DNA of 64,000 nucleotides from Anaeromyxobacter dehalogenans 2CP-1 (GCF_000022145.1 NC_011891.1:434001-498000); one strand, 5' to 3'. Counted from the first letter of the stretch, positions 48,967 through 57,758 are shown. Numbers and translations: made by a program. Notes: a model not told the origin generated them from the sequence alone.

Positions 48967-49764
48967 GTGCCCCGGACCCTGCGCGCCATCCCCACGCTCC
49001 TCAAGGTCGGCTTCGCCGAGGCGGTCGCGTACCGCGCCGAGATGGTGGTGTGGCTGCTCTCCACCAACATGCCGCTCGTCATGCTGGCGCTGTGGACGGC
49101 GGTGGCCCGCGACGCGCCGGTGGGGCGCTTCGGCCAGCGCGACTTCGTCGCCTACTACCTCGCCACGCTGGTGGTCCGCCTGCTCACCGGCGCCTGGGTG
49201 ATCTGGGAGCTGAACTACGAGATCCGCCAGGGCACGCTCGCGTTCCGGCTGCTCCGGCCGGTCCACCCGCTGCTCGCCTACGCCGCGGAGAACCTCTCCG
49301 CCATCCCGGTGCGCCTGCTGGTGTCGCTGCCCATCGCGCTCGGCGCGCTCCTGGTGGTCGGCCGCGACCGGCTGACCGGCGACCCGCTGCTCCTGGCGCT
49401 GTTCCCGGTGACGGTGCTGGGCGCCTGGCTCATCACGTTCCTCGCCATGGCGATCATCGGCGCGCTGGCGTTCTGGATCGACCAGGCCGGCTCGCTGTTC
49501 GAGATCTGGCTGGGCCTGTTCGGCGTGTTCTCCGGGTACCTCGTGCCGCTCGAGCTGTTCCCGCACTGGGTGGCGACCGCGGCGCGCTTCCTGCCGTTCC
49601 GGTACATGCTGGCGTTCCCGGTGGAGATGATCATCGGGATGACCCCTCGCTCGGCCGCGCTCGCCGAGCTCGCCATCCAGTGGACGTTCGTGGGCGCGCT
49701 GGCGCTGGGCGCGCGGGGCGCCTGGGCGCTCGGGCTGCGCCGCTTCGCGGCGTTCGGAGGGTAG
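48967..49764 (+). CDS. ABC-2 type transporter permease
   Basis: 265 residues with about six membrane helices (VVWLLSTNMPLVMLALWTA, GAWLITFLAMAIIGALAFWI). Starts at GTG 48967. It and the next gene form the typical pair of related ABC-2 permeases that share one ATPase. Natural cargo unknown; such systems often export lipids or antibiotics. The likely ATPase is encoded 5 kb away on the opposite strand. Confidence 0.83.
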   Translation: MPRTLRAIPTLLKVGFAEAVAYRAEMVVWLLSTNMPLVMLALWTAVARDAPVGRFGQRDFVAYYLATLVVRLLTGAWVIWELNYEIRQGTLAFRLLRPVHPLLAYAAENLSAIPVRLLVSLPIALGALLVVGRDRLTGDPLLLALFPVTVLGAWLITFLAMAIIGALAFWIDQAGSLFEIWLGLFGVFSGYLVPLELFPHWVATAARFLPFRYMLAFPVEMIIGMTPRSAALAELAIQWTFVGALALGARGAWALGLRRFAAFGG

Positions 49765-50553
49765 GTGAGACGCTACCTCCGCCTGCTCGCCGTGCAGTTC
49801 CGCGCCTCGGCCGCGGTGGCCATGCAGTACCGCGTCGAGTTCCTGGTGGAGGGCGCGCTGGCGCTGTTCTGGACCGGGTGGTCGCTCGTGCCGCTGCTGG
49901 TGGTCTACGGCAGCCGCGACGCGGTGGCCGGGTGGAGCTTCGACGAGGCGCTGGTGGTGATGGGCTGGTTCACGCTCATGAAGGGCGTGCTGGAGGGCGC
50001 GGTGAACCCGTCGCTCACCACCGTGGTCGAGCACATCCGCAAGGGCACGCTCGACTTCGTGCTGCTGAAGCCCGCCGACGCGCAGTTCCTCGTGTCCACC
50101 GCCAAGTTCGAGCCGTGGCGGATCATCGACGTGCTGGGCGGGCTCGTCATCTTCGCGGTGGCGTTCCACCGCATGGGCCGGGCCCCGGCGCCGGGGGGCG
50201 TCCTGGCGGCGTGCCTGCTGTTCGCCGCCGCCACGGTGATCCTGTACTCGCTCTGGATCATCGTGGTCGCCGCCGCGTTCTTCGTGGTGAAGGTGGACAA
50301 CCTCTCGTTCCTGTTCGTGTCCATCTACGACGCCGCGCGCTGGCCGGCGTCGGTGTTCCGCGGCGCGCTCCGGGTGATCTTCACGTTCGTCGTGCCGCTC
50401 GCGGTCATGACCACCTTCCCCGCCGAGGCGCTGCTGGGCCGGCTGGCCGCGCCCCGCGCGCTGCTCATCGCCGCCGGCGCGGTGGCGTTCGCGGGGCTCG
50501 CCCGCGCGGTCTGGCTCCGGTCCATCTCCCGGTACACCTCGGCGTCCTCCTAG
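49765..50553 (+). CDS. ABC-2 type transporter permease, second subunit
   Basis: 262 residues with about six membrane helices. It starts directly after the first permease stop (GTG 49765, no gap). The segment HIRKGTLDFVLLKPADAQFLVS matches the ABC-2 family of the paired permeases. It probably forms a heterodimer with the first subunit. It ends at the TAG that abuts a GAGGGCTGCGCC element. Confidence 0.83.
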   Translation: MRRYLRLLAVQFRASAAVAMQYRVEFLVEGALALFWTGWSLVPLLVVYGSRDAVAGWSFDEALVVMGWFTLMKGVLEGAVNPSLTTVVEHIRKGTLDFVLLKPADAQFLVSTAKFEPWRIIDVLGGLVIFAVAFHRMGRAPAPGGVLAACLLFAAATVILYSLWIIVVAAAFFVVKVDNLSFLFVSIYDAARWPASVFRGALRVIFTFVVPLAVMTTFPAEALLGRLAAPRALLIAAGAVAFAGLARAVWLRSISRYTSASS

Positions 50554-50568
50554 CGAGGGCTGCGCCCC
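50554..50568 (+). repeat. Short GAGGGCTGCGCC element after a stop codon
   Basis: CGAGGGCTGCGCCCC directly follows the TAG of the ABC permease gene. It equals the first block of the dispersed repeat at 7135/24956. The rest of the repeat is not present. Confidence 0.45.
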
Positions 50569-50618
50569 ATCGATCCGGCGTGCCGCCGGGCCCGCGCTTC
50601 GACTACATTCCGGCCGGC

Positions 50619-51536
50619 ATGCTCCGCCTGACCTTCCTCGGCACCTCCGCCGCCCAGCCCACCATCCGGCGCAACCTCACCGGTCACGCGGTGCGGCGCG
50701 AGCGCGAGCTGTTCCTGGTGGACTGCGGCGAGGGCACCCAGCGCCAGCTCATCCAGTTCGGCGCCGGGTTCGACGTGGCGGCCATCTTCTTCACGCACTT
50801 CCACGCCGATCACTACCTCGGCGCGATCGGCTTCCTGCGGACGCTGTCCATGCAGAACCGCGCCGAGCCGCTCGACCTCTACGGCCCGCGCCCGGCGAAG
50901 CGCCTGCTCGAGACCATGCTGTTCACCGGCGCGGAGCGCTTCAGCTACGAGGTGCGCATCCACGAGGTGCGCGCGGGCGAGGCGGTGCGGCGCGACGGCT
51001 GCGCCATGGTCCCGTTCCCCACCGAGCACCGGACGCCGTCGCTCGGCTGGGCGCTCCGCGAGGACGCGCGGCCGGGCCGCTTCCACCCGGACAAGGCCGA
51101 GGCGCTCGGGATCCCGAAGGGCCCGCTGTTCGGCGCGCTCCAGCGCGGCGAGCCGGTGACGCTGCCCGACGGCCGCACCGTGCGTCCGGAGGAGGTGGTC
51201 GAGCCGGCGCGGCGCGGCCGGGCGCTGGTCATCACCGGCGACACGCGCCCGTGCGCGGCGACGGTGGAGGCGGCGCGCGGCGCGGACGTGCTGGTGCACG
51301 ACTGCACCTTCGGCGACGGCGAGGCGGAGCGCGCCGAGGAGACGCTCCACTCGACCGCCCGCGGCGCGGCGCAGGTGGCGCACGACGCCGGCGTGGTCCG
51401 GCTCGTGCTCACGCACCTGTCCACCCGCTACGACCGCGCCTGGGAGCCGCTGGTGGAGCAGGCGCGCGAGGTCTGGCAGGGCCCGCTCGACGTGGCGCAC
51501 GACGGCATGGTCCTCGAGGTCCCGCTGCCGGCGTGA
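50619..51536 (+). CDS. rnz: Ribonuclease Z
   Basis: 305 residues of the metallo-beta-lactamase fold. It trims the 3' end of tRNA precursors. The zinc motif is H60, H62, D64 and H65 in FTHFHADHYLG, with the N-terminal RLTFLGTSAAQPTIRRN typical of RNase Z. TACATT at 50604-50609 lies nine bases before the ATG, and there is no Shine-Dalgarno. Confidence 0.93.
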   Translation: MLRLTFLGTSAAQPTIRRNLTGHAVRRERELFLVDCGEGTQRQLIQFGAGFDVAAIFFTHFHADHYLGAIGFLRTLSMQNRAEPLDLYGPRPAKRLLETMLFTGAERFSYEVRIHEVRAGEAVRRDGCAMVPFPTEHRTPSLGWALREDARPGRFHPDKAEALGIPKGPLFGALQRGEPVTLPDGRTVRPEEVVEPARRGRALVITGDTRPCAATVEAARGADVLVHDCTFGDGEAERAEETLHSTARGAAQVAHDAGVVRLVLTHLSTRYDRAWEPLVEQAREVWQGPLDVAHDGMVLEVPLPA

Positions 51537-51597
51537 CGGGGCGGACTCGCCGTGCCTCGCCCATAGGCGGGGCCATCGGCATGGCCTGCGCTGGACC

Positions 51598-51612
51598 GGG
51601 CGGATCCCGCCC
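51598..51612 (+). repeat. Hairpin before the pirin gene
   Basis: GGGCGG-ATC-CCGCCC lies immediately upstream of the TAGGTT hexamer. It could be an operator or the end of the rnz transcript. It overlaps the expected -35 to -10 spacer. Confidence 0.35.
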
Positions 51613-51613
51613 T

Positions 51614-51619
51614 TAGGTT
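51614..51619 (+). promoter_or_regulatory. -10 hexamer, leaderless geometry (pirin)
   Basis: TAGGTT, six bases, then ATG 51626. TGGACC 16 bp upstream is a weak -35. No ribosome-binding site. Confidence 0.45.
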
Positions 51620-51625
51620 CCTCGC

Positions 51626-52330
51626 ATGATCACCGTCCGCAAGTCCGAGGCCCGGGGCCACGTCGATCACGGCTGGCTCGACACCCGCCACACCTTCTCG
51701 TTCGCCGACTACCACGACGAGGCGCACATGGGCTTCCGCGCCCTGCGCGTCGTCAACGAGGACCGCGTGAAGCCGGGCGAGGGCTTCGGCACGCACGGCC
51801 ACCGCGACATGGAGATCCTCACGTACGTCCTCGGCGGCACGCTCGCGCACCGCGACTCGACCGGCGGCGGCGGGCGCCTGCGGCCGGGCGAGGTGCAGCG
51901 CATGAGCGCGGGCACCGGCGTCATGCACTCGGAGTTCAACGGGTCGGACCGGGAGGAGGTCCACTTCCTCCAGATCTGGATCCTCCCCGACCGGCAGGGC
52001 GTGAAGCCCTCCTACGAGCAGCGGGAGGTCCCGGAGGCCGAGCGGCGCGGCAGGCTGCGCCTGATCGCCGCGCCCGACGGCGCCGAGGGCGCGACCACCC
52101 TCCACGCGGACGCGCGCGTGTACGCGACGCTGCTCGCGGTCGGCGAGCGCGCCGCGCTCCCGCTCGCGGCGGGCCGGCACGCCTGGGTGCAGGTGGCGCG
52201 CGGCGAGGCCACGGTGAACGGCGAGCGGCTCCGCGCCGGCGACGGCGCGGCGCTCTCCGGCGAGGCCGAGGTCGCGCTCGCCGGGGCGGGGGAGGGCACG
52301 GCCGAGCTGCTGGTGTTCGACCTCTCGTGA
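51626..52330 (+). CDS. Pirin-family cupin protein
   Basis: 234 residues, bicupin. The metal-binding GFGTHGHRDMEILTYVLGG and GVMHSEFN motifs are conserved with E. coli YhhW (quercetinase activity). Pirins elsewhere are redox enzymes or transcription cofactors. The role here is unknown. Its stop is followed directly by a GAGGGC-type hairpin. Confidence 0.88.
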   Translation: MITVRKSEARGHVDHGWLDTRHTFSFADYHDEAHMGFRALRVVNEDRVKPGEGFGTHGHRDMEILTYVLGGTLAHRDSTGGGGRLRPGEVQRMSAGTGVMHSEFNGSDREEVHFLQIWILPDRQGVKPSYEQREVPEAERRGRLRLIAAPDGAEGATTLHADARVYATLLAVGERAALPLAAGRHAWVQVARGEATVNGERLRAGDGAALSGEAEVALAGAGEGTAELLVFDLS

Positions 52331-52348
52331 CGAGGGCTGCGCGCCCTC
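52331..52348 (+). repeat. GAGGGCTGCGC hairpin after pirin
   Basis: GAGGGC-TGCGC-GCCCTC (52332-52348) begins right after the pirin TGA and resembles the first hairpin of the 7135/24956 repeat. Further hairpins follow to 52437, including GCGCCGCCGC...GCGGCGGCGC (52401-52437), which is similar in layout but not in sequence. Confidence 0.5.
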
Positions 52349-52534
52349 TCCCGGCCGAGCGAAGCTCGTCGGGGCCGCCCTCGTGCTCGCCGGGTCCCAT
52401 GCGCCGCCGCGAGCGGCTTCGCCGCATGCGGCGGCGCCCCGGCGGGCTCGCGCTGCTCGCCGATGGCCAGCCCACGCCCGGCGGCCGCGCGCTCGCTGTT
52501 CCGCCGGCGCGCGGGTTGGACTAGAACCACGGGC

Positions 52535-53719
52535 GTGCCGAACACGCCCGCCGACGACCTGGCGCGCTGGGTCCCCCGCCTGCTCGCCACCTGGCGCGCC
52601 GCGCGCAAGGGTCCCCCGCGCCGCGGCCCCCGCCCCCCGCCCGACGCGCTCCTCCCCGAGGAGCTGCGCGAGGTCGGGGCGGCGGTGGCCCGGCTCTCGC
52701 GCGGCCTCACCCGCGACCGCGAGCTGGCCGGCGCGCGCTACATGGACGAGGAGCGGCTCCTCGGCGCCTACCTGCTCTTCTACTGGCCGGTCTCGTACCT
52801 CCAGGCGCGCGGCGTCCTCTCCGAGCTGCCGCGCCGCCCGCGCGCCGTGCTCGACCTGGGCAGCGGGCCCGGCCCCATGGCGTTCGCCGCGCTCGACGCC
52901 GGCGCCGCCGAGGTGACCGCCGCGGACCGCTCCGCCCGCGCGCTCGCCGCCGCGCGCGAGCTGGCCCGCCACGCCGGCGAGCCGCTCGCCACCCGCGAGT
53001 GGAACCCGGCCCGGGCCGGCCTGGCCGCGCTCGCCGGCGGCCGGCGCTTCGACCTCGTCTCGATGGGCCACGTGCTGAACGAGCTGTGGAAGGGCCAGGA
53101 CGAGGACCGGCGCCGCGCCGGGCTGCTCGAGGAGGCGCTCGCCCTGGTGGCGCCGGGCGGCTCGCTCCTGGTGATCGAGCCGGCGCTCCGCGACACCTCG
53201 AGGGCGCTGCTGCGCGTGCGCGACCTCCTGGTCGAGCGCGGCGCCGCCGTGCGCGCCCCGTGCCTGTTCCGCGGCCCGTGCCCGGCGCTGCTGCGCGAGA
53301 CCGACTGGTGCCACGCCGAGCGACCGGTGGATCCGCCGCCGCTGGTGGCGCAGATCGCGAAGGCGGCCGGGCTGCGGCGGGAGGCGGTGAAGATGAGCTA
53401 CCTCGTGGTCGCGCCGCCGGGCGAGGCCTGGCAGGCGCCGCCGGCCGGCAAGGTGTTCCGCATCGTCTCCGAGCCGCTGCCGTCGAAGGGCCGCCTGCGC
53501 TACATGGGCTGCGGCCCCGAGGGCCGGATGGGCCTCAGCCTCCAGGAGAAGCACGTACGCCCGGAGAACCGCGCCTTCGAGCGGCTCCTGCGCGGCGACG
53601 TGGTGGAGGTGACCGGGGCCGAGCCGCGCGGGGACGGGCTGGCCCTGGGCGAGGCCTCCACGGTGAAGGTGCTCGCGCCGGCGGGGCGGCCGGTGCCGCC
53701 GCCGCGCGGCGAGCGCTGA
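52535..53719 (+). CDS. Rsm22/mS35-like methyltransferase
   Basis: 394 residues from GTG 52535. SAM-binding VLDLGSGPGPMAFAAL, then a cysteine cluster (CLFRGPCPALLRETDWCH, and another CGPEGRMG) characteristic of the Rsm22 family of mitochondrial/bacterial ribosome-associated proteins with an iron-sulfur site. It may methylate rRNA or bind the small subunit. TAGAAC at 52522-52527 may be the -10, seven bases before the start. It ends eight bases from the convergent ATPase. Confidence 0.78.
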   Translation: MPNTPADDLARWVPRLLATWRAARKGPPRRGPRPPPDALLPEELREVGAAVARLSRGLTRDRELAGARYMDEERLLGAYLLFYWPVSYLQARGVLSELPRRPRAVLDLGSGPGPMAFAALDAGAAEVTAADRSARALAAARELARHAGEPLATREWNPARAGLAALAGGRRFDLVSMGHVLNELWKGQDEDRRRAGLLEEALALVAPGGSLLVIEPALRDTSRALLRVRDLLVERGAAVRAPCLFRGPCPALLRETDWCHAERPVDPPPLVAQIAKAAGLRREAVKMSYLVVAPPGEAWQAPPAGKVFRIVSEPLPSKGRLRYMGCGPEGRMGLSLQEKHVRPENRAFERLLRGDVVEVTGAEPRGDGLALGEASTVKVLAPAGRPVPPPRGER

Positions 53720-53727
53720 CGCGCCCG

Positions 53728-54732
53728 CTACTTCGCCGGCTCCGCCGCGCGGCGCGAGGCGCGGAACAGCTCGGAGAAGACCTCCTCGAGCGGCGGGTCC
53801 TCCACCGTGAGATCGGTCACCGGCATGGCCGCGAGCAGGCGCGCCACCACCGCCGAGACCTCCTCGGCCGCCACCTGCAGCGTGGCGCTCCCGGGCTCGG
53901 CCGACACCACCTGGCCGAAGCGGGCCAGGTCCCCGCCCGACGGCCCCGCGCCGTTGCCGGTCGCGAGCCGCAGTACGATCCGCTTGTCCGGGCGCATCCG
54001 GTGCGCGAGCGCGCGCAGGTCGCCGTCGTAGATGATCCGACCGTGGTCGATGACCACCACCCGCGGGCAGAGCTGCAGCACGTCCTCCATGTAGTGGCTG
54101 GTCAGGATCACCGAGGCGCCGTAGCGCTCGTTGTACGCCTTCACGAACTGGCGCACGGTGGCCTGCATGGAGACGTCGAGCCCGATGGTCGGCTCGTCCA
54201 GGAACAGCACGCGCGGCCGGTGCAGGAGCGCCGCGGCCAGCTCGCACTTCATCCGCTCGCCCAGCGAGAGCTGGCGGGTGGGCTTCTGCACCAGCGGCCC
54301 GAGCTCGAGCAGCTCGGTCAGCTCCGCCACCGTCTCCTGGAACCGGTCGCGCGGGATGTCGTAGACGGCGCGGTTCAGCTCGAACGTCTCGGCGGGCGGC
54401 AGGTCCCAGATCAGCTGCTGCTTCTGGCCCATCACCAGCGTGATGGCCTTCAGGAACGCCGGCTCGCGGCGGCGCGGCACGTGCCCGGCCACCGTGACGT
54501 CGCCCGCGGTGGGGTGCAGCAGCCCGGAGAGCATCTTCAGGGTGGTGGTCTTGCCCGCCCCGTTCGGCCCCAGGAAGCCGACGCGCTCGCCTTCACCGAC
54601 GGAGAAGTCGATGCCGTCCACCGCGCGCACCGTCTCGTAGGTGCGGTGGAACAGCGCGCGCACCGCGGCGGCGAGGCCGGGGGGGCGCCGGGCGACGCGG
54701 TAGTGCTTGGCGAGGGCGCGGACCTGGATCAC
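53728..54732 (-). CDS. ABC transporter ATP-binding protein
   Basis: 334 residues. Walker A is GPNGAGKTTT, the signature LSLGERMKCELA and the Walker B RVLFLDEPTIGLD. The C-terminal extension (about 235-334) is typical of the ATPases that pair with two ABC-2 permeases. It probably drives the permeases at 48967-50553, from which it is separated and oppositely oriented. Starts at GTG 54732. Confidence 0.9.
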   Translation of the reverse strand: MIQVRALAKHYRVARRPPGLAAAVRALFHRTYETVRAVDGIDFSVGEGERVGFLGPNGAGKTTTLKMLSGLLHPTAGDVTVAGHVPRRREPAFLKAITLVMGQKQQLIWDLPPAETFELNRAVYDIPRDRFQETVAELTELLELGPLVQKPTRQLSLGERMKCELAAALLHRPRVLFLDEPTIGLDVSMQATVRQFVKAYNERYGASVILTSHYMEDVLQLCPRVVVIDHGRIIYDGDLRALAHRMRPDKRIVLRLATGNGAGPSGGDLARFGQVVSAEPGSATLQVAAEEVSAVVARLLAAMPVTDLTVEDPPLEEVFSELFRASRRAAEPAK

Positions 54733-54738
54733 GGGGGC

Positions 54739-54744
54739 GAGATA
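54739..54744 (-). promoter_or_regulatory. -10 hexamer, leaderless geometry (ABC ATPase)
   Basis: Minus strand TATCTC, six bases, then GTG 54732. The divergent gene at 54804 has the same arrangement, with 72 bp between the two starts. Confidence 0.35.
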
Positions 54745-54791
54745 TTGCGGCCCGGACCTCCCGGGAGCAACCCCCGTGTCGCGCGGCCGGT

Positions 54792-54797
54792 TACCAT
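54792..54797 (+). promoter_or_regulatory. -10 hexamer, leaderless geometry (ParB-domain gene)
   Basis: TACCAT, six bases (GGGTTC), then ATG 54804. No Shine-Dalgarno sequence. Confidence 0.4.
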
Positions 54798-54803
54798 GGG
54801 TTC

Positions 54804-55781
54804 ATGGCCGCCACGAAGAAGAAGCGCCCGGTCACCAAGACCGGCCGTCCCCGCGCCCGCAAGGGGGTGACGCTGAAGCCGACCGAGCTCGGCGCCCAGC
54901 AGGTGGCGCTCGCGGAGCGGCCGCCGGAGCTCGAGGCGCTGGCCCAGGCGGTCGAGGCGGACGGCGGGGCGGTGCTGGCGGCCTACCGCGAGCCGCTGGG
55001 CGGCCACCCGCTCCTGTTCGTGGCGCTGCCGGTCGAGAAGGTGGAGCGCACCGCGTTCCAGCGCGACGTCTCCGACGCGCACGTGCGCAAGCTCACGCTC
55101 GCCATGGACAAGACCCGCCGGTACCTCGACCCCATCGTCGCGGTGCGCGAGGGCGAGCGGTACCTCACGCCGAACGGCGGCCACCGGCTCACCGCGCTGA
55201 AGGAGCTCGGGGCGCGGACGGTGCTGGCGCTGCTCGTGCCGGAGCGCGAGGTCGCGTACCAGATCCTCGCGCTCAACATCGAGAAGGCGCACAACCTCCG
55301 CGAGAAGGCGCTCGAGGTGGTGCGCATGTACCGCGACCTCGCCGGCGCGCTCGATCCCAGGGAGAGCGAGATGGCGCTCGAGTTCGAGGAGCCAGCGCTC
55401 GTCACGCTCGGCTTCGCGTACGAGCAGCGGCCGCGCCTCTCCGGCGGCGCCTACGCGCCCATCCTGCGGAAGGTCGACGCGCTCTCGGACGAGAAGCTCT
55501 CCCGGGCGCTGGCCGAGCGCGAGCGGCGCGCCGCGGTGCTGCTCGCGTTCGACGACGCGGTGGGCGAGGCGGTGGCGCGGCTGAAGGCGCGCGGGTTCGA
55601 CTCGCCCTACCTCAAGAACTTCGTGGTGGCCCGGGTGAACCCGCTCCGGTTCATGAAGGGCGCGGCGCCGCCGTTCGACGAGCTGTTCGCGCAGATGACG
55701 AAGCGGACCCAGGGGATGGATCCCGGCAAGATCAAGAGCGAGGACGTGGCGCGCAGCGGCGGCGCGGCCGAGGCGGAGTAG
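54804..55781 (+). CDS. Orphan ParB N-terminal-domain protein
   Basis: 325 residues. A basic N-terminus (KKKRPVTKTGRPRARKG), then a ParB/Srx-like fold (about 60-180: FQRDVSDAHVRKLTLAMDKT, YLDPIVAVREGERYLTPNGGHRLTALKELG). The GGHR box is the CTP/nuclease-like ParB motif. No ParA gene is adjacent, and no parS-like site is seen, so chromosome partition is unlikely. DNA binding is suggested by the basic tail; function unknown. Confidence 0.75.
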   Translation: MAATKKKRPVTKTGRPRARKGVTLKPTELGAQQVALAERPPELEALAQAVEADGGAVLAAYREPLGGHPLLFVALPVEKVERTAFQRDVSDAHVRKLTLAMDKTRRYLDPIVAVREGERYLTPNGGHRLTALKELGARTVLALLVPEREVAYQILALNIEKAHNLREKALEVVRMYRDLAGALDPRESEMALEFEEPALVTLGFAYEQRPRLSGGAYAPILRKVDALSDEKLSRALAERERRAAVLLAFDDAVGEAVARLKARGFDSPYLKNFVVARVNPLRFMKGAAPPFDELFAQMTKRTQGMDPGKIKSEDVARSGGAAEAE

Positions 55782-55798
55782 CGGCCGCGCCGGGGGTC

Positions 55799-56281
55799 TC
55801 AGCGGCGCTGGGCGCCGCGGGCCTCGGTGCGCGCCAGGACCAGCCGGAGCTCCAGCTCGCCCCCGATGGTGGCGAGCGTCGCCTCGTCCACGTGGTCCTC
55901 CGCGTAGGGGAAGACCTCGCGCTCCTCCCAGCGCACGTGCCGCTCCAGCAGCTCGGCGAACGCGGTGAGCGCGGCGCGCAGCTCCTGGGGGCGCGCCGTG
56001 CGCGCGCTCTCGAGCAGGCGCGTCAGCTCGGCGTGCTCCGAGCCCAGCCGGTGGAGGTCGGCGCCGGTGAGGTGCCGCCCGAGCACGTCCTCCTCGGTAC
56101 GGCTGTGGGTCCGGAAGACCTGCTCGTCGAAGCGCCGCGCCAGGGCGAGCAGCCCCGGCAGGTCCTTCGGGGCGCCCGCGCTCTCCGGGTGGCCGGCCAG
56201 CCCCATCTTGAGCTGGAACGCGACCAGCATCGCCTGGTGGTGCTCGCTCGAAAGTGGCTTCAGCTGGCGGGAACGCCTCAT
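55799..56281 (-). CDS. Hemerythrin-like (HHE) domain protein
   Basis: 160 residues. His/Glu ligands typical of HHE domains are seen in SSEHHQAML, RTHSRTEEDVLGRHL, GSEHAELTRLL and HVRWEEREVFPYAE. It may bind a diiron centre and sense oxygen or repair iron damage. The second hemerythrin in the window but from a different branch than that at 31104. It converges on the ParB-domain gene with 17 bp between. Confidence 0.83.
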   Translation of the reverse strand: MRRSRQLKPLSSEHHQAMLVAFQLKMGLAGHPESAGAPKDLPGLLALARRFDEQVFRTHSRTEEDVLGRHLTGADLHRLGSEHAELTRLLESARTARPQELRAALTAFAELLERHVRWEEREVFPYAEDHVDEATLATIGGELELRLVLARTEARGAQRR

Positions 56282-56450
56282 GGATCAATCGTGCCCGGCC
56301 CCCCTGACGTGCGCAAGGGCGCCTGCCGGCTCCATCCCCGCACCCCGAATCCCCGGGGGGGAGCAGCGGTCCTTGGTTGACGCTTCGCGCCATGCTCACT
56401 AAATCTGGCCAGGCAACCGACCGATTCCCGAGTCAACCGGAGCTGCGCTC

Positions 56451-57758
56451 ATGGGCATGAACGGTTCTCCTCCGCCCGGCCGGCGGGCCGCGGTCGTGGC
56501 CGGCCTTCGCACGCCGTTCGTGAAGGCGGGCACCGACTTCAAGGACCTCTCCGCCACCGACCTCGGCGCGCTGGTGGTGAACGAGCTGGTGGTGCGGAGC
56601 GGGCTGCCGCCGGAGGCGTTCGACTCCGTCATCTTCGGCCAGGTCATCCCCTCGCCCACGGTCACGCTCATCGGCCGGGAGATGGTCCTGCGCACCCAAC
56701 TGCCGCGGAGCGTGCAGGCGCACACCGTGGCGCGCGCCTGCGCGACCTCGATCCAGGCGGCCACCGACGCCGCCGACCAGATCCGGCTCGGCCACTCCGA
56801 CTGCGCCATCGCCGGCGGCGCCGAGTCGGTCTCGGACGCGCCCATCTTCGCCTCGCGCCCGCTGGCGCAGGCGCTGGTGGAGCTGAGCCGCGCGCGCACG
56901 CTCGCCGAGCGCGCCCGCATCCTCGCCGGCCTGCGCCCGAAGGACTTCACGCCCACGCCGCCCGCGCTGAAGGAGCCCACCACCGGGCTCACCATGGGCG
57001 AGAGCGCCGAGAGGATGGCGCAGGTGAACGGCATCTCGCGCGCGGCGCAGGACCGGCTCGCGTACGAGAGCCACCGCCGCGCCGCCGAGGCCTGGGACGC
57101 GGGCCGCTTCGACGAGGAGGTCATGCACGTTCCGGTGCCGCCGCGGTACGATCACGTGGCGGCCCGCGACAACATCGTCCGCAAGGACACCACCGTCGAG
57201 GCGCTCGCGAAGCTCCGCCCGGTGTTCGACCGGAAGTACGGGACCATCACCGCCGGCAACGCCTCGCCGCTCACCGACGGCGCGGCGGCGCTCGTGATCA
57301 TGAGCGAGGAGCGGGCGAAGGCGCTCGGGATGAAGCCGCTCGGCTTCCTGAAGGCCTACGCCTACGCCGCGCTCGACCCGCGCGACCAGCTGCTGCAGGG
57401 GCCGGCCTACGCCGCGCCGGTGGCGCTGGAGCGGGCCGGGCTCCGGCTCGCCGACATGGACCTCGTCGACATGCACGAGGCCTTCGCCGCGCAGGTGCTC
57501 TCGAACCTGCAGGCGTTCGCCTCGAAGGACTTCGCCGAGCGCGAGCTGGGCCGGTCGGAGCCGCTCGGCGAGGTGGACCCCGCGAAGCTGAACGTGAACG
57601 GCGGCTCGATCGCGCTCGGCCACCCGTTCGCCGCCACCGGGGCGCGCATGATCCTGCAGACGCTCCGCGAGCTGGGGCGCCGCGGCGGGCAGCACGCGCT
57701 CATCACGGTGTGCGCGGCGGGCGGCCTGGGCGCGGCGGTGGTGCTCGAGCGGGAGTGA
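56451..57758 (+). CDS. fadI: Acetyl-CoA acyltransferase FadI
   Basis: 435 residues, close to E. coli FadI (436). Thiolase active cysteine in VARACATSIQAAT, MHEAFAAQVLSN, the histidine in ALGHPFAATGARM, and the second cysteine in TVCAAGGLGAAV. It pairs with fadJ 52 bp downstream. ATG 56451 has GGAGCTGCGCTC upstream. Confidence 0.94.
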   Translation: MGMNGSPPPGRRAAVVAGLRTPFVKAGTDFKDLSATDLGALVVNELVVRSGLPPEAFDSVIFGQVIPSPTVTLIGREMVLRTQLPRSVQAHTVARACATSIQAATDAADQIRLGHSDCAIAGGAESVSDAPIFASRPLAQALVELSRARTLAERARILAGLRPKDFTPTPPALKEPTTGLTMGESAERMAQVNGISRAAQDRLAYESHRRAAEAWDAGRFDEEVMHVPVPPRYDHVAARDNIVRKDTTVEALAKLRPVFDRKYGTITAGNASPLTDGAAALVIMSEERAKALGMKPLGFLKAYAYAALDPRDQLLQGPAYAAPVALERAGLRLADMDLVDMHEAFAAQVLSNLQAFASKDFAERELGRSEPLGEVDPAKLNVNGGSIALGHPFAATGARMILQTLRELGRRGGQHALITVCAAGGLGAAVVLERE

